From: Pseudomonas citri
Lineage (GTDB): Bacteria; Pseudomonadota; Gammaproteobacteria; Pseudomonadales; Pseudomonadaceae
Direction: 5' to 3'
DNA: 64,000 nt
Assembly (NCBI RefSeq): GCF_025336485.1
Contig: NZ_JAODAB010000012.1
Location: 62,001 to 126,000 of the forward strand
Part shown: positions 9,519 to 17,415 of the stretch, one piece after another
Layout of the letters: every line of letters begins with the position of its first letter
Numbering within the stretch: the first letter of the stretch is position 1
Program-made: the position numbers and the translations under genes
Notes under the pieces: generated by a model
Seen by the model: the letters and a program-made list of their open reading frames with translations, nothing else
Databases searched by the model: none
Told to the model about the DNA's origin: nothing

Positions 9519-9762
9519 GATGGCGAAGGACGGCCATTATGCCTGCTTTGCCTGGGGTCAGGAAAAGCTTGCCGGTCGGATTGCCGAGCGGCGGCGCAAA
9601 TTGCGGATAACTGCAATGACGACGTTGAACGGCCCGCCGATATCGCCAGCGAGCCGGGGCCGACAGAGGTTCACGCTTTAACCGAAAGGGCACGGTATGA
9701 TGGCGGCCCGGTTCGTGGAGCAACGGATCCGGCGACCCACCCCATTCATTCGAGGAGCAAAG
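9519..9762. promoter_or_regulatory. Divergent promoter region cobG / cobL
   Basis: 244 bases between two cob operons reading outward. A CATAAT on the minus strand near 9538 with TTCCTG 17 bases before it could serve cobG, and TATGAT near 9695 could serve cobL; both are weak guesses. I looked for the B12 box of a cobalamin riboswitch and did not find one. The cobL ribosome site (GAGGAG) is at 9752-9757. Confidence 0.4.
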
Positions 9763-10974
9763 ATGACCCCCTGGCTGACCGTAGTGGGCATCGGCGAAGA
9801 CGGCTTCAAGGGCCTGGGCCGGACGGCGCGTCACGCCCTGCTGCGGGCCACGCGGATTGTCGGTAGCGACCGGCAACTGGCGCTCTTGCCCAAGTGCATC
9901 GCCGGCCAGCGGGAGTTGTGGCCCAGCCCGTTCTCCCTTGAGCCACTGCTGGCACGCAGGGGCGAGCCGGTGTGCGTGCTGGCCAGCGGCGATCCGATGT
10001 TCTACGGCGTCGGCGCCAGCCTGGCGAAACAGGTCCCGGGCGAGCAGATGCAAATCATCCCGGCGCCTTCCTCCTGCTCGTTGGCGGCGGCACGTCTGGG
10101 CTGGCCGTTGCAGGACGTGGTCACGTTGTCGCTGGTGGCGCGCCCTTTGGCAGCGCTCAACGCCCATTTATCCACAGGCGTGCGGCTGTTGCTGTTGAGC
10201 AATGACCGCCACAGCCCTGCCGCCGTCGCCGCGTTATTGCGCGAGCGCGGGTTCGGCCCCAGTTCCATGAGCGTGCTGGAACACCTGGGCGGCGAGGCAG
10301 AACGGCGGATCGACAGCAGCGCGCAGCAATGGTCCGACCCGACCACCGCCGACCTGAACCTGATCGCCATCGAATGCCGCGCCGACACCTCGACGCAGCC
10401 ACTGTCGCGCCTGGCCGGGCTACCCGACCAGGCATTCGAACATGACGGCCAGATCACCAAGCGCGACGTACGCGCCATCACCCTGGCCCGTCTCGCCCCG
10501 ACACCTGGCGAACTGCTCTGGGACGTCGGCGCCGGCAGCGGCTCCATCGGCATCGAATGGATGCGCGCCCACCCCAGTTGTCGGGCCCTGGCAATTGAAG
10601 CCAATGAAGGCCGCCAAGGCCTGATCGAACGCAACCGCGACACCCTCGGCGTGCCCGGCCTGCAACTGATTCGCGGACGCGCGCCGCAGGCCCTCGAAGG
10701 CTTGGAGCGTCCGGACGCGGTGTTCATCGGTGGCGGCGTCACCCGCGAAGGCGTGCTCGACGCGTGCTGGGCCCGCCTCAAGCCCGGCGGGCGCCTGGTG
10801 GCCAACGCCGTGACCCTGCAAAGCGAGGTGACGCTCATGAATTGGCGCGACCGGCATGGCGGCGAACTGACCCGCATCCACATTGCCCAGGCCCAGCCGC
10901 TGGGTGAGTTCGACACCTGGCGCCAGGCACTGCCGATTACCTTGCTGGACCTGGTAAAACCCCTCGATGCGTGA
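9763..10974 (+). CDS. cobL: Precorrin-6Y C5,15-methyltransferase (decarboxylating)
   Basis: Two-domain enzyme that methylates C5 and C15 and removes the acetate carboxyl at C12. The N-terminal half is a tetrapyrrole methylase (CbiE type: TVVGIGEDGFKGL at the start, VLASGDPMFYGVGASL near residue 75). The C-terminal half is a Rossmann methyltransferase (CbiT type: LLWDVGAGSGSIGIEWMR near residue 250; DAVFIGGG near 320). The ATG at 9763 follows GAGGAGCAAAG, a good ribosome site; a longer in-frame extension to 9697 has none. 403 residues is normal. It overlaps cbiD by eight bases. Confidence 0.95.
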   Translation: MTPWLTVVGIGEDGFKGLGRTARHALLRATRIVGSDRQLALLPKCIAGQRELWPSPFSLEPLLARRGEPVCVLASGDPMFYGVGASLAKQVPGEQMQIIPAPSSCSLAAARLGWPLQDVVTLSLVARPLAALNAHLSTGVRLLLLSNDRHSPAAVAALLRERGFGPSSMSVLEHLGGEAERRIDSSAQQWSDPTTADLNLIAIECRADTSTQPLSRLAGLPDQAFEHDGQITKRDVRAITLARLAPTPGELLWDVGAGSGSIGIEWMRAHPSCRALAIEANEGRQGLIERNRDTLGVPGLQLIRGRAPQALEGLERPDAVFIGGGVTREGVLDACWARLKPGGRLVANAVTLQSEVTLMNWRDRHGGELTRIHIAQAQPLGEFDTWRQALPITLLDLVKPLDA

Positions 10975-12064
10975 CGAAACCGCCGAACAACCCGCTCCCC
11001 TGCGCAGCGGCCTGACCACCGGCAGTTGCGCCACGGCCACCAGCCTGGCGGCGGCGCGCTTGCTGCTGGGCGGTACTCACGCCGATGCCGTGGAGATCGT
11101 CTTGCCCAAGGGCAAGCAGGTGCGGATGCGCTTGGAGTTTTGCCGGTTGACCGAGCAAGGCGCCGAAGCTGGGACGATCAAGGACGCCGGCGATGACCCG
11201 GACGTGACCCACGGCGCCCTGTTGTTTTCCCAGGTGCGCCTGATCGCCGAACCCGGCGTGCGTTTCGTCGCCGGTCGTGGCGTGGGCACGGTAACACGAC
11301 CGGGGCTGGTGCTGGCCGTCGGCGAACCGGCGATCAACCCGGTGCCGCGCCAGATGATCAACGACCACCTGGCCCGCCTGGCCGCGGAAAGCGCCTATGC
11401 CGGCGGTTTCGAGGTCACGGTCAACGTCGAGGGCGGCGAAGCCCTGGCACTCAAAACCATGAATCCAAGGCTGGGTATCCTCGGCGGCCTGTCGATCCTC
11501 GGCACCAGCGGTATCGTCCGGCCGTTTTCCTGCGCGGCCTACATCGCCTCGATCCACCAGGGCATCGACGTAGCGAAAACCAACGGTTACCTGCACATCG
11601 CCGCTTGCACTGGCAACGCCAGCGAAGACACCATGCGCCGGGTCTACAACCTGCCGGAAATCGCCCTGATCGAAATGGGCGACTTCGTCGGCGCCGTGCT
11701 CAAGCACCTGCGCAAGGTGCCGGTGGAAAAACTCAGCCTCTGCGGCGGTTTCGGCAAGATCAGCAAACTCGCCGCCGGCCACATGGACCTGCACAGCCGA
11801 CATTCGAGCATCGACCTGCCGCAACTGGCCGAATGGGCGGCCGCTGTCGGGGCCGATGACGCGTTGCAGGCTGACATCCGCAACGCCAACACCAGCCAGC
11901 AAGCCCTGGCCATGGCCAGCGCCGCCGGCATCGCCCTCGGCGACGCGGTGTGCGGGCACGCCCTGGCTTTTGCCCGTAGCATCGTGCCCGCCCAGGTCCA
12001 GGTCGAAGTCTTCGCCATCGACCGCCAGGGCGGGATCGTCGGTCACGCGGGAGTTTTGAAATGA
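10967..12064 (+). CDS. cbiD: Cobalt-precorrin-5B C1-methyltransferase (CbiD)
   Basis: Methylates C1 of the corrin ring after loss of the C20 fragment. LRSGLTTGSCATATSLAA near residue 13 is the CbiD signature, and MNPRLGILGGLSILGTSG follows in the middle. 365 residues is typical. CbiD is named from the anaerobic pathway, yet it sits here with the oxygen-dependent CobG. I see no cobF in the window, so CbiD probably replaces CobF, as in other pseudomonads. Overlaps cobL by eight bases and cobK by ATGA. Confidence 0.94.
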   Translation: MRDETAEQPAPLRSGLTTGSCATATSLAAARLLLGGTHADAVEIVLPKGKQVRMRLEFCRLTEQGAEAGTIKDAGDDPDVTHGALLFSQVRLIAEPGVRFVAGRGVGTVTRPGLVLAVGEPAINPVPRQMINDHLARLAAESAYAGGFEVTVNVEGGEALALKTMNPRLGILGGLSILGTSGIVRPFSCAAYIASIHQGIDVAKTNGYLHIAACTGNASEDTMRRVYNLPEIALIEMGDFVGAVLKHLRKVPVEKLSLCGGFGKISKLAAGHMDLHSRHSSIDLPQLAEWAAAVGADDALQADIRNANTSQQALAMASAAGIALGDAVCGHALAFARSIVPAQVQVEVFAIDRQGGIVGHAGVLK

Positions 12065-12789
12065 AACGTATCCTGCTGCTCGGTGGTGTCACCGAAGCCC
12101 TGGCCATCGCCCGAACCCTGGGCCCTCAACACATCTACAGCCTGGCAGGCATCGGACGCGTCCCCACCGACCTGGCCTGCCAGGTCCGCGTCGGTGGCTA
12201 CGGCGGAGCCGAGGGATTGGCCCACTTCATCCAGGAGCACGGCATCGACCTGCTGCTGGACGCGACCCACCCCTATGCCGCGCAAATCAGCCACAACGCA
12301 GCCCATGCAGCCCGCGCCTGCGGCATTCCCTGCTGGGCCCTGCGCCGCCCGGCATGGCAACCCCAGACCGGCGACGACTGGCGCGAAGTGGCCGACTGGG
12401 CCGAACTGATCCAGGCCCTGAAACCCTTCCACCGTCCCCTGTTCACCCTCGGTCGCGAACCGTTGCAACACCTGCACGAAATCCCGCCCGAGCAATTCTG
12501 GACCCTGCGCGCCCTGGACGTTTACCCCGGCAACGAACGCTGCGAAGTGATCGGCGCACGCGGACCGTTCCACATCGAAGGCGAGCGTGAACTGTTCGAA
12601 CGGCGGCAGATCGATGTGCTGGTCAGCAAGAACAGCGGCAGCACGGCTACTGAGCCGAAACTGGAAGTGGCGCGGGAGCGGGGGGTGCCGGTGTTGGTGT
12701 TGAAGCGGCCGGTGTTGCCGGGGGTGGATCGGGAGTTTGGTGCGGTCAATGAGATGCTGAGTGCTTTATCTGTACCAGACAGCTTCTGA
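12061..12789 (+). CDS. cobK: Precorrin-6A reductase
   Basis: NAD(P)H-dependent reduction of precorrin-6A to 6B. The family pattern is visible: KRILLLGGVTEALAIA at the N-terminus (nucleotide-binding loop), DATHPYAAQISHNAA near residue 68, and DVLVSKNSGSTATEPKL near residue 185. 242 residues is usual. Joined to cbiD by an ATGA overlap, it ends the cobL-cbiD-cobK operon. The last ~70 bases are poor in C and rich in G compared with the rest, but the frame is intact. Confidence 0.94.
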   Translation: MKRILLLGGVTEALAIARTLGPQHIYSLAGIGRVPTDLACQVRVGGYGGAEGLAHFIQEHGIDLLLDATHPYAAQISHNAAHAARACGIPCWALRRPAWQPQTGDDWREVADWAELIQALKPFHRPLFTLGREPLQHLHEIPPEQFWTLRALDVYPGNERCEVIGARGPFHIEGERELFERRQIDVLVSKNSGSTATEPKLEVARERGVPVLVLKRPVLPGVDREFGAVNEMLSALSVPDSF

Positions 12790-12980
12790 ATTCAACCCAT
12801 CTGCCCGACATTTCCCACAAGCTTTCAAGACGAAGCTGTCTGTTTCGTCCAAGACATTCAATTTTATAGTTCCGCTCCTTAATACCCGCCGCAGCACCTT
12901 TCTGTCATCAAGCATGAGGGCCCCCTCTCATGCGGAGAAAGCGCTGCTTGCCAACGTGTATCCCAAGGAATACGATCCAA

Positions 12981-13283
12981 ATGATCGAATTTGAACAGTC
13001 CCGAGTATTTAGGAGCTGGCTTAGCGGGTTGAAGGACCTCTCTGGGAAAGCTCGCATCATTGCCAGACTTCGATCTGCAGAACATGGAAATTTTGGTGAC
13101 TGCGAACCGGTGGGTAACGCAGTGTATGAGATGCGTATTCACTCGGGTCCAGGCTACAGAGTGTACTTTTCCCGCCGGCGTTCCGTCATTTACTTGCTAC
13201 TTGTGGGGGGTGACAAATCGACTCAGAAACGGGATATCACACGCGCGATTCAAATGGCGCAAATCATGGGTAATGAGGAGTGA
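12981..13283 (+). CDS. higB: RelE/HigB-type toxin
   Basis: 100-residue basic protein of the Gp49-like/HigB branch of the RelE-ParE superfamily, expected to be a ribosome-dependent mRNA endonuclease held inactive by the next gene product. Family features are FRSWLSGLKD near the start, GNAVYEMRIHSGPGYRVYF in the middle and LLLVGGDKSTQKRDI near the end. The ATG at 12981 has AAGGA 11 bases upstream; longer in-frame starts look unlike the family. Toxin precedes antitoxin by three bases, the HigBA order. Base composition is less GC-rich than the flanking cob and copper genes, suggesting acquisition. Confidence 0.88.
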   Translation: MIEFEQSRVFRSWLSGLKDLSGKARIIARLRSAEHGNFGDCEPVGNAVYEMRIHSGPGYRVYFSRRRSVIYLLLVGGDKSTQKRDITRAIQMAQIMGNEE

Positions 13284-13286
13284 ATC

Positions 13287-13577
13287 ATGACCGAAGAGTT
13301 CACACGTTTCGATGCGGCTACCTACCTTAAGACGCCAGAGGAAATGGCCGCTTATCTGGATGCCTGTTTTGAAGAGGATGCGGGTGACGGCGTCCTGATT
13401 CGAGCAGCCCTTAACGATATCGCACGGGCAAAAGGCATGACGCAAATTGCCCGAGATGCAGGCTTAGGGCGCGAGAGTCTTTATAAAGCACTTGGAAGTG
13501 CGGGCAATCCTGAGTTCACAACTATCATGAAAGTCATGAAAGCTCTGGGCTTGAGGTTGCATGCGACAGCCATCTGA
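13287..13577 (+). CDS. higA: HigA-type helix-turn-helix antitoxin
   Basis: 96-residue antitoxin that should bind the toxin and repress the pair's promoter. The second half is an XRE-like helix-turn-helix (AKGMTQIARDAGLGRESLYKALG), ending in a short MKALGLRLHATAI tail typical of this addiction-module group. The N-terminal half (acidic, EEMAAYLDACFEEDAGD) likely contacts the toxin. The ATG lies three bases after the toxin stop, so translation is probably coupled. Confidence 0.9.
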   Translation: MTEEFTRFDAATYLKTPEEMAAYLDACFEEDAGDGVLIRAALNDIARAKGMTQIARDAGLGRESLYKALGSAGNPEFTTIMKVMKALGLRLHATAI

Positions 13578-13708
13578 CAAACGTTCCGTCGCTTTCTGTC
13601 GGGGTGTTCGAAGCCCTGCGACCCTACACCGCATATAGCTTTTTTACTTATCCCCCCCGATCAGGCTAAATACCGCCACCTGATCGCCCCAACCGAGCGG
13701 ATTGCCCC

Positions 13709-14107
13709 ATGTCCCGACACCGGCTTGCATTTGCCTGGATCGCCTGCTTCGCAGTGCTGTTCAACATGCTTGCCATGCCGCTTGCCGGCAGCGCTGACAC
13801 GATGGCGAAAGCACCCGCCGAGCAGGTGCTATGGGGCAGTTACTGTTCCTCCAGCGGCATGAAAATGGTGGCAATGTCCCTGGGCAAGTTGGAACAGGGC
13901 ACGCCGCAGAACGACCACCACTCAACGATGCAGCACTGCTGGTGCTGTTCCGGTTCGGCGCCTTCGGTGGCGCTTGCCGGACCTGTTCCACAGTTGTATC
14001 TGGATGCACAACCGGCCCATCGCGCCGGCATTCGCTCGAAACTCGACAACCCCACGCCACGCCAGCAATGGCCAAGCCTCAACCCCCGCGCTTCGCCTCT
14101 GGCCTGA
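13709..14107 (+). CDS. DUF2946 protein, copper locus
   Basis: 132-residue exported or membrane-anchored protein with one N-terminal hydrophobic segment (residues ~8-27). The middle carries a HCWCCSG block next to His and Met residues, a plausible copper-binding patch. Proteins of this DUF2946 kind sit beside PCuAC chaperones and OprC-type receptors in pseudomonads. The ATG at 13709 follows GAGCGG. First gene of a run leading to the copper receptor; likely one transcription unit. Molecular function is not established. Confidence 0.78.
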   Translation: MSRHRLAFAWIACFAVLFNMLAMPLAGSADTMAKAPAEQVLWGSYCSSSGMKMVAMSLGKLEQGTPQNDHHSTMQHCWCCSGSAPSVALAGPVPQLYLDAQPAHRAGIRSKLDNPTPRQQWPSLNPRASPLA

Positions 14108-14154
14108 TTCTTCTCGCATAAAAACTGCGCCCTGAATCGTTCCGGAGAATTGCC

Positions 14155-14634
14155 ATGTTCAACAGACTTATCCTGCTGGCTGCCCTGCTGCTTCCCGTCG
14201 GCTTCGCCCAAGCTCACCAATACAAAGTGGGTGAGCTCGAGATCGCCCATCCCTGGTCCCAGGAATTGCCGCCCAACGCGCCGACGGTGGCCGCGTATTT
14301 CGTGATCCACAACGGCGGTTCGACCGCTGACAAACTGCTCAGCGTCGATACGACCATCGCTGGCAAGGCCGAGCTGCATGAGCACGTGATGCAAAACGAC
14401 CTGATGAAAATGCAACCCGTGCCCGTCGTCGATATCGCCCCCGGTGCGACCGTCACCTTCGCGCCGATGGCCTATCACGTGATGCTGCTGGACCTGAAGG
14501 ACCGCAGTCTGCTCAGCGATGGAAAACGCTTCCCCATGACCCTGCATTTCGAAAAAGCCGGGGATGTCACCGTCGACGTAGCCGTGCAGAAGAAAGCCCC
14601 TGACGGCACCAAGACCCACATGCACGCCCAGTAG
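14155..14634 (+). CDS. Periplasmic copper chaperone PCu(A)C
   Basis: Binds Cu(I) in the periplasm and passes it to target proteins such as cytochrome oxidase. A clear signal peptide ends at ...FAQA (residue 20). The copper site is complete: H75, M86, H108 and M110 fit the published H-X10-M-X21-H-X-M pattern exactly. The tail is rich in Lys, His and Met (THMHAQ). 159 residues is normal. GGAGAATTGCC before the ATG is a good ribosome site. It lies between two DUF2946 genes. Confidence 0.93.
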   Translation: MFNRLILLAALLLPVGFAQAHQYKVGELEIAHPWSQELPPNAPTVAAYFVIHNGGSTADKLLSVDTTIAGKAELHEHVMQNDLMKMQPVPVVDIAPGATVTFAPMAYHVMLLDLKDRSLLSDGKRFPMTLHFEKAGDVTVDVAVQKKAPDGTKTHMHAQ

Positions 14635-14673
14635 CCGTAGCCACCCGTGCAACCTCTTCGCACCCGGTCGCCC

Positions 14674-15075
14674 ATGAGCCTGGCACGCGGCAGCTGGATT
14701 AGCCTGTTCGCCATGCTGATGATCTTTATCGGTCCGCTGATTTCTCAGTCGATGCCGATGGATCAGCGCATGTCCTCGTCGATGTCGATGAGCATGGCAA
14801 TGGACATGGACATGGACATGGACATGGACATGACGGCGCACGACGCGCCGGCAGCCGAACACTGTCCGCCCCAGGGCGAGCACCATGCGTTGTGGGAAAA
14901 GTGCGGCTATTGCAACCTGCTGTCCAACTGCCCCGCCCTGCCTGGCGGTCACACGTTCGCGGTTTTCGACACCCCGCCGAGCAGCACCTACACCACCCCC
15001 TCCCCGCGCCTGGGCCATGCCCGTTCGGCGTTCTTCCCCGGCGCCCGTACCCGCGCACCGCCCCTCGACGCGTAA
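14674..15075 (+). CDS. DUF2946 protein with Met-Asp repeat
   Basis: Second DUF2946-type protein of the copper locus. An N-terminal hydrophobic segment is followed by a run of alternating Met with Ser, Ala or Asp (14785-14832), then EHCPP, GEHHALWEKCGYCNLL and SNCPA, a second Cys/His-rich patch. The Met run suits Cu(I) binding and is encoded by near-perfect ATGGAC hexamers. The start is uncertain: ATG 14674 and an upstream GTG at 14647 both lack a strong ribosome site; 14674 places the hydrophobic segment close to the N-terminus. The gene ends 84 bases before the receptor. Confidence 0.75.
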   Translation: MSLARGSWISLFAMLMIFIGPLISQSMPMDQRMSSSMSMSMAMDMDMDMDMDMTAHDAPAAEHCPPQGEHHALWEKCGYCNLLSNCPALPGGHTFAVFDTPPSSTYTTPSPRLGHARSAFFPGARTRAPPLDA

Positions 15076-15159
15076 GTCCGACACTTAATTCACCCCGGTC
15101 GCACAAGACGGCTCCAGGCCGCCCGACCGTGTCGTCTACGTTTGTTCGATGGAATCCTC

Positions 15160-17286
15160 ATGTCCAGGTTTTCTGCTGGCACCGCTTTGGGCTCTGCCCA
15201 GGTTCGCTGCCCCCTGAACGAGCCACGGGTTCGTTTACGCCAAACCATTGCCGCCCTGTGCGGCCTGCTGCTCACGCCCTACGTACTCGCCGTTGAGCAC
15301 GACCATCACGAGGGCCAGGTCGAAGAACTGAGCCCGACGGTCATCACCGCCATCGCCCCCAGTTCGCCGCTGACCGTCGTCACCAATCCCAAGGATCCGC
15401 GCCAACCGGTGCCGGCCAGTGATGGCGGCGACTACCTCAAGACCATCCCTGGCTTCGCCCTGGTACGCAACGGCGGCACCAATGGCGACCCGGTGCTGCG
15501 CGGCATGTTCGGCTCGCGGCTGAATATCCTCACCAACGGCAGCATGCTGTTGGGCGCCTGTCCGGGCCGGATGGACGCGCCAACGTCCTACATATCACCG
15601 GAGACCTACGACAAGCTCACCGTGATCAAGGGCCCGCAAACCGTGCTGTGGGGCCCGGGTTCATCCGCCGGGACCATCCTGTTCGACCGCGAGCCGGAGC
15701 AGTTCGGTGAGCTGGGCACCCGGGTCAACGCCAGCGTGCTGGCCGGCTCCAACGGGCGTTTCGACAAAGTCGTGGATGCCGCCGCCGGCGGCTCGCTGGG
15801 CTATGTACGGGTGATCGGCAACACCGCTCATTCGGACGATTACCGCGACGGCAACAACGACACCGTGCCCTCGCGCTATGACAAGTGGAATGGCGACGTC
15901 ACCCTCGGCTGGACGCCGGACGCCGACACCCTGCTGGAGCTGACCGCTGGCAAGGGCGACGGCGAAGCGCGCTACGCCGGGCGTGGCATGGACGGTTCGC
16001 AGTTCAAGCGCGAAAGCCTGGGACTTCGTTTCGAGCGTTCGAACATCGGCGACGTGTTGGACAAGGTCGAGGCGCAGGTCTACTACAACTACGCCGACCA
16101 TGTGATGGACAACTACACCCTGCGCACACCGTCCGGCACCGGGATGATGGCCGGGCCCATGGCTTCCAACGTCGACCGCCGCACCCTCGGCGCCCGTATC
16201 AAGGCCACCTGGCGCTGGGCCGATGTGCAACTGATCAGCGGCCTGGACGCCCAGACCAACGAGCATCGCCAGCGCAGCGCAATGGGCGTGGACGCCTACA
16301 AGGACTTGCCGTACACCAAGGATGCCGACTTCCACAATTACGGGGTGTTCGGCGAGTTGACCTGGTACGCCGCCGACCGCGACCGCGTGATTACCGGCGC
16401 CCGGCTCGACCGTGCCTCGGCCAAGGACTATCGCCAGACCCTCGGCTCCGGCATGTCGGCGCGCCCCAATCCCACCCGCGATGAGACACGCGCCGACACA
16501 TTGCCCAGCGGTTTCGTACGCTACGAACACGACCTGGATGACAGCCCCACCACCCTCTACGCCGGTTTGGGCCACAGCCAACGCTTCCCGGATTACTGGG
16601 AGTTGTTCTCGCCGAACGCCGGCCCCAGCGGCTCGCTGAATGCCTTCGACTCGATCAAGCCGGAAAAAACCACCCAGCTCGATTTCGGCCTGCAATACAA
16701 GACCGAAGCCCTCGAAGCCTGGGCCTCGGGTTATGTCGGGCAGGTGCGCGACTACATCCTGTTCGACTACACCCCCGGCATGATGGGCACCACCTCCCGG
16801 GCCGAGAACGTCGATGCGCGAATCATGGGCGGTGAACTGGGCGCGGCCTACAAACTCACCGAGCACTGGAAGGCGGACGCCACCCTGGCCTACGCCTGGG
16901 GCAAGAACAGCAGCGACGGCACCGCCCTGGCGCAGATGCCTCCGCTGGATGCACGCCTGGGCCTGACCTACAGCGAGGACCGCTGGAGTGCCGGCGCATT
17001 GTGGCGCGTGGTCGCGGCCCAGAACCGTGTCGACGAAAACCGCGGCAACGTGGTGGGCAAGGACTACGGCAACAGCTCGGGCTTTGGCGTCTTCTCCCTC
17101 AACGGCGCCTATCGCATCAACCAGCACTGGAAGGTCAGCAGCGGCGTCGACAACCTGTTTGGCAAAGCCTATGCCGAGCACTTGAACCTGGCCGGTAACG
17201 CCGGGTTCGGCTACCCGGCGAACGACCCGCAAGCCATCAACGAACCGGGGCGCACGCTCTGGACCAAGGTGGATATGAGTTTCTAG
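15160..17286 (+). CDS. oprC: TonB-dependent copper receptor (OprC/NosA type)
   Basis: Outer-membrane TonB-dependent channel of 708 residues for copper. The plug domain begins about residue 75 (DYLKTIPGFALVRNGGTNGD) and the beta-barrel ends in the expected terminal Phe (WTKVDMSF). A CPGRM block at C134-M138 matches the CxxxM copper site described for P. aeruginosa OprC. A His-rich EHDHHEG stretch follows the export signal. I prefer the ATG at 15160 to a TTG 18 bases earlier. The chaperone and DUF2946 genes just upstream support a copper role. Confidence 0.92.
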   Translation: MSRFSAGTALGSAQVRCPLNEPRVRLRQTIAALCGLLLTPYVLAVEHDHHEGQVEELSPTVITAIAPSSPLTVVTNPKDPRQPVPASDGGDYLKTIPGFALVRNGGTNGDPVLRGMFGSRLNILTNGSMLLGACPGRMDAPTSYISPETYDKLTVIKGPQTVLWGPGSSAGTILFDREPEQFGELGTRVNASVLAGSNGRFDKVVDAAAGGSLGYVRVIGNTAHSDDYRDGNNDTVPSRYDKWNGDVTLGWTPDADTLLELTAGKGDGEARYAGRGMDGSQFKRESLGLRFERSNIGDVLDKVEAQVYYNYADHVMDNYTLRTPSGTGMMAGPMASNVDRRTLGARIKATWRWADVQLISGLDAQTNEHRQRSAMGVDAYKDLPYTKDADFHNYGVFGELTWYAADRDRVITGARLDRASAKDYRQTLGSGMSARPNPTRDETRADTLPSGFVRYEHDLDDSPTTLYAGLGHSQRFPDYWELFSPNAGPSGSLNAFDSIKPEKTTQLDFGLQYKTEALEAWASGYVGQVRDYILFDYTPGMMGTTSRAENVDARIMGGELGAAYKLTEHWKADATLAYAWGKNSSDGTALAQMPPLDARLGLTYSEDRWSAGALWRVVAAQNRVDENRGNVVGKDYGNSSGFGVFSLNGAYRINQHWKVSSGVDNLFGKAYAEHLNLAGNAGFGYPANDPQAINEPGRTLWTKVDMSF

Positions 17287-17292
17287 AAAAAC

Positions 17293-17355
17293 ATCGCGGG
17301 CAAGCCCTGCAACCACAGCAATGAGGTAGCTGTGGGAGCAAGGCTTGCCCGCGAT
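17293..17355. repeat. REP pair (REPIN-like)
   Basis: Two inverted REP units (about 17293-17318 and 17330-17355), each with the GCGGGCAAGCC / GGCTTGCCCGC core, lie between oprC and the PepSY gene. Likely acts as a transcript-end hairpin and is a dispersed chromosomal repeat. Confidence 0.8.
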
Positions 17356-17415
17356 CGGTTGCGCAGCAACCGCAAAAAACATAACAACCCAATTTGCCAA
17401 GCGGAGCGCTTTTCA

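Noticed and set aside
9519..9762. Cobalamin riboswitch between cobG and cobL
   Set aside because: No B12-box-like sequence or matching stem could be found.
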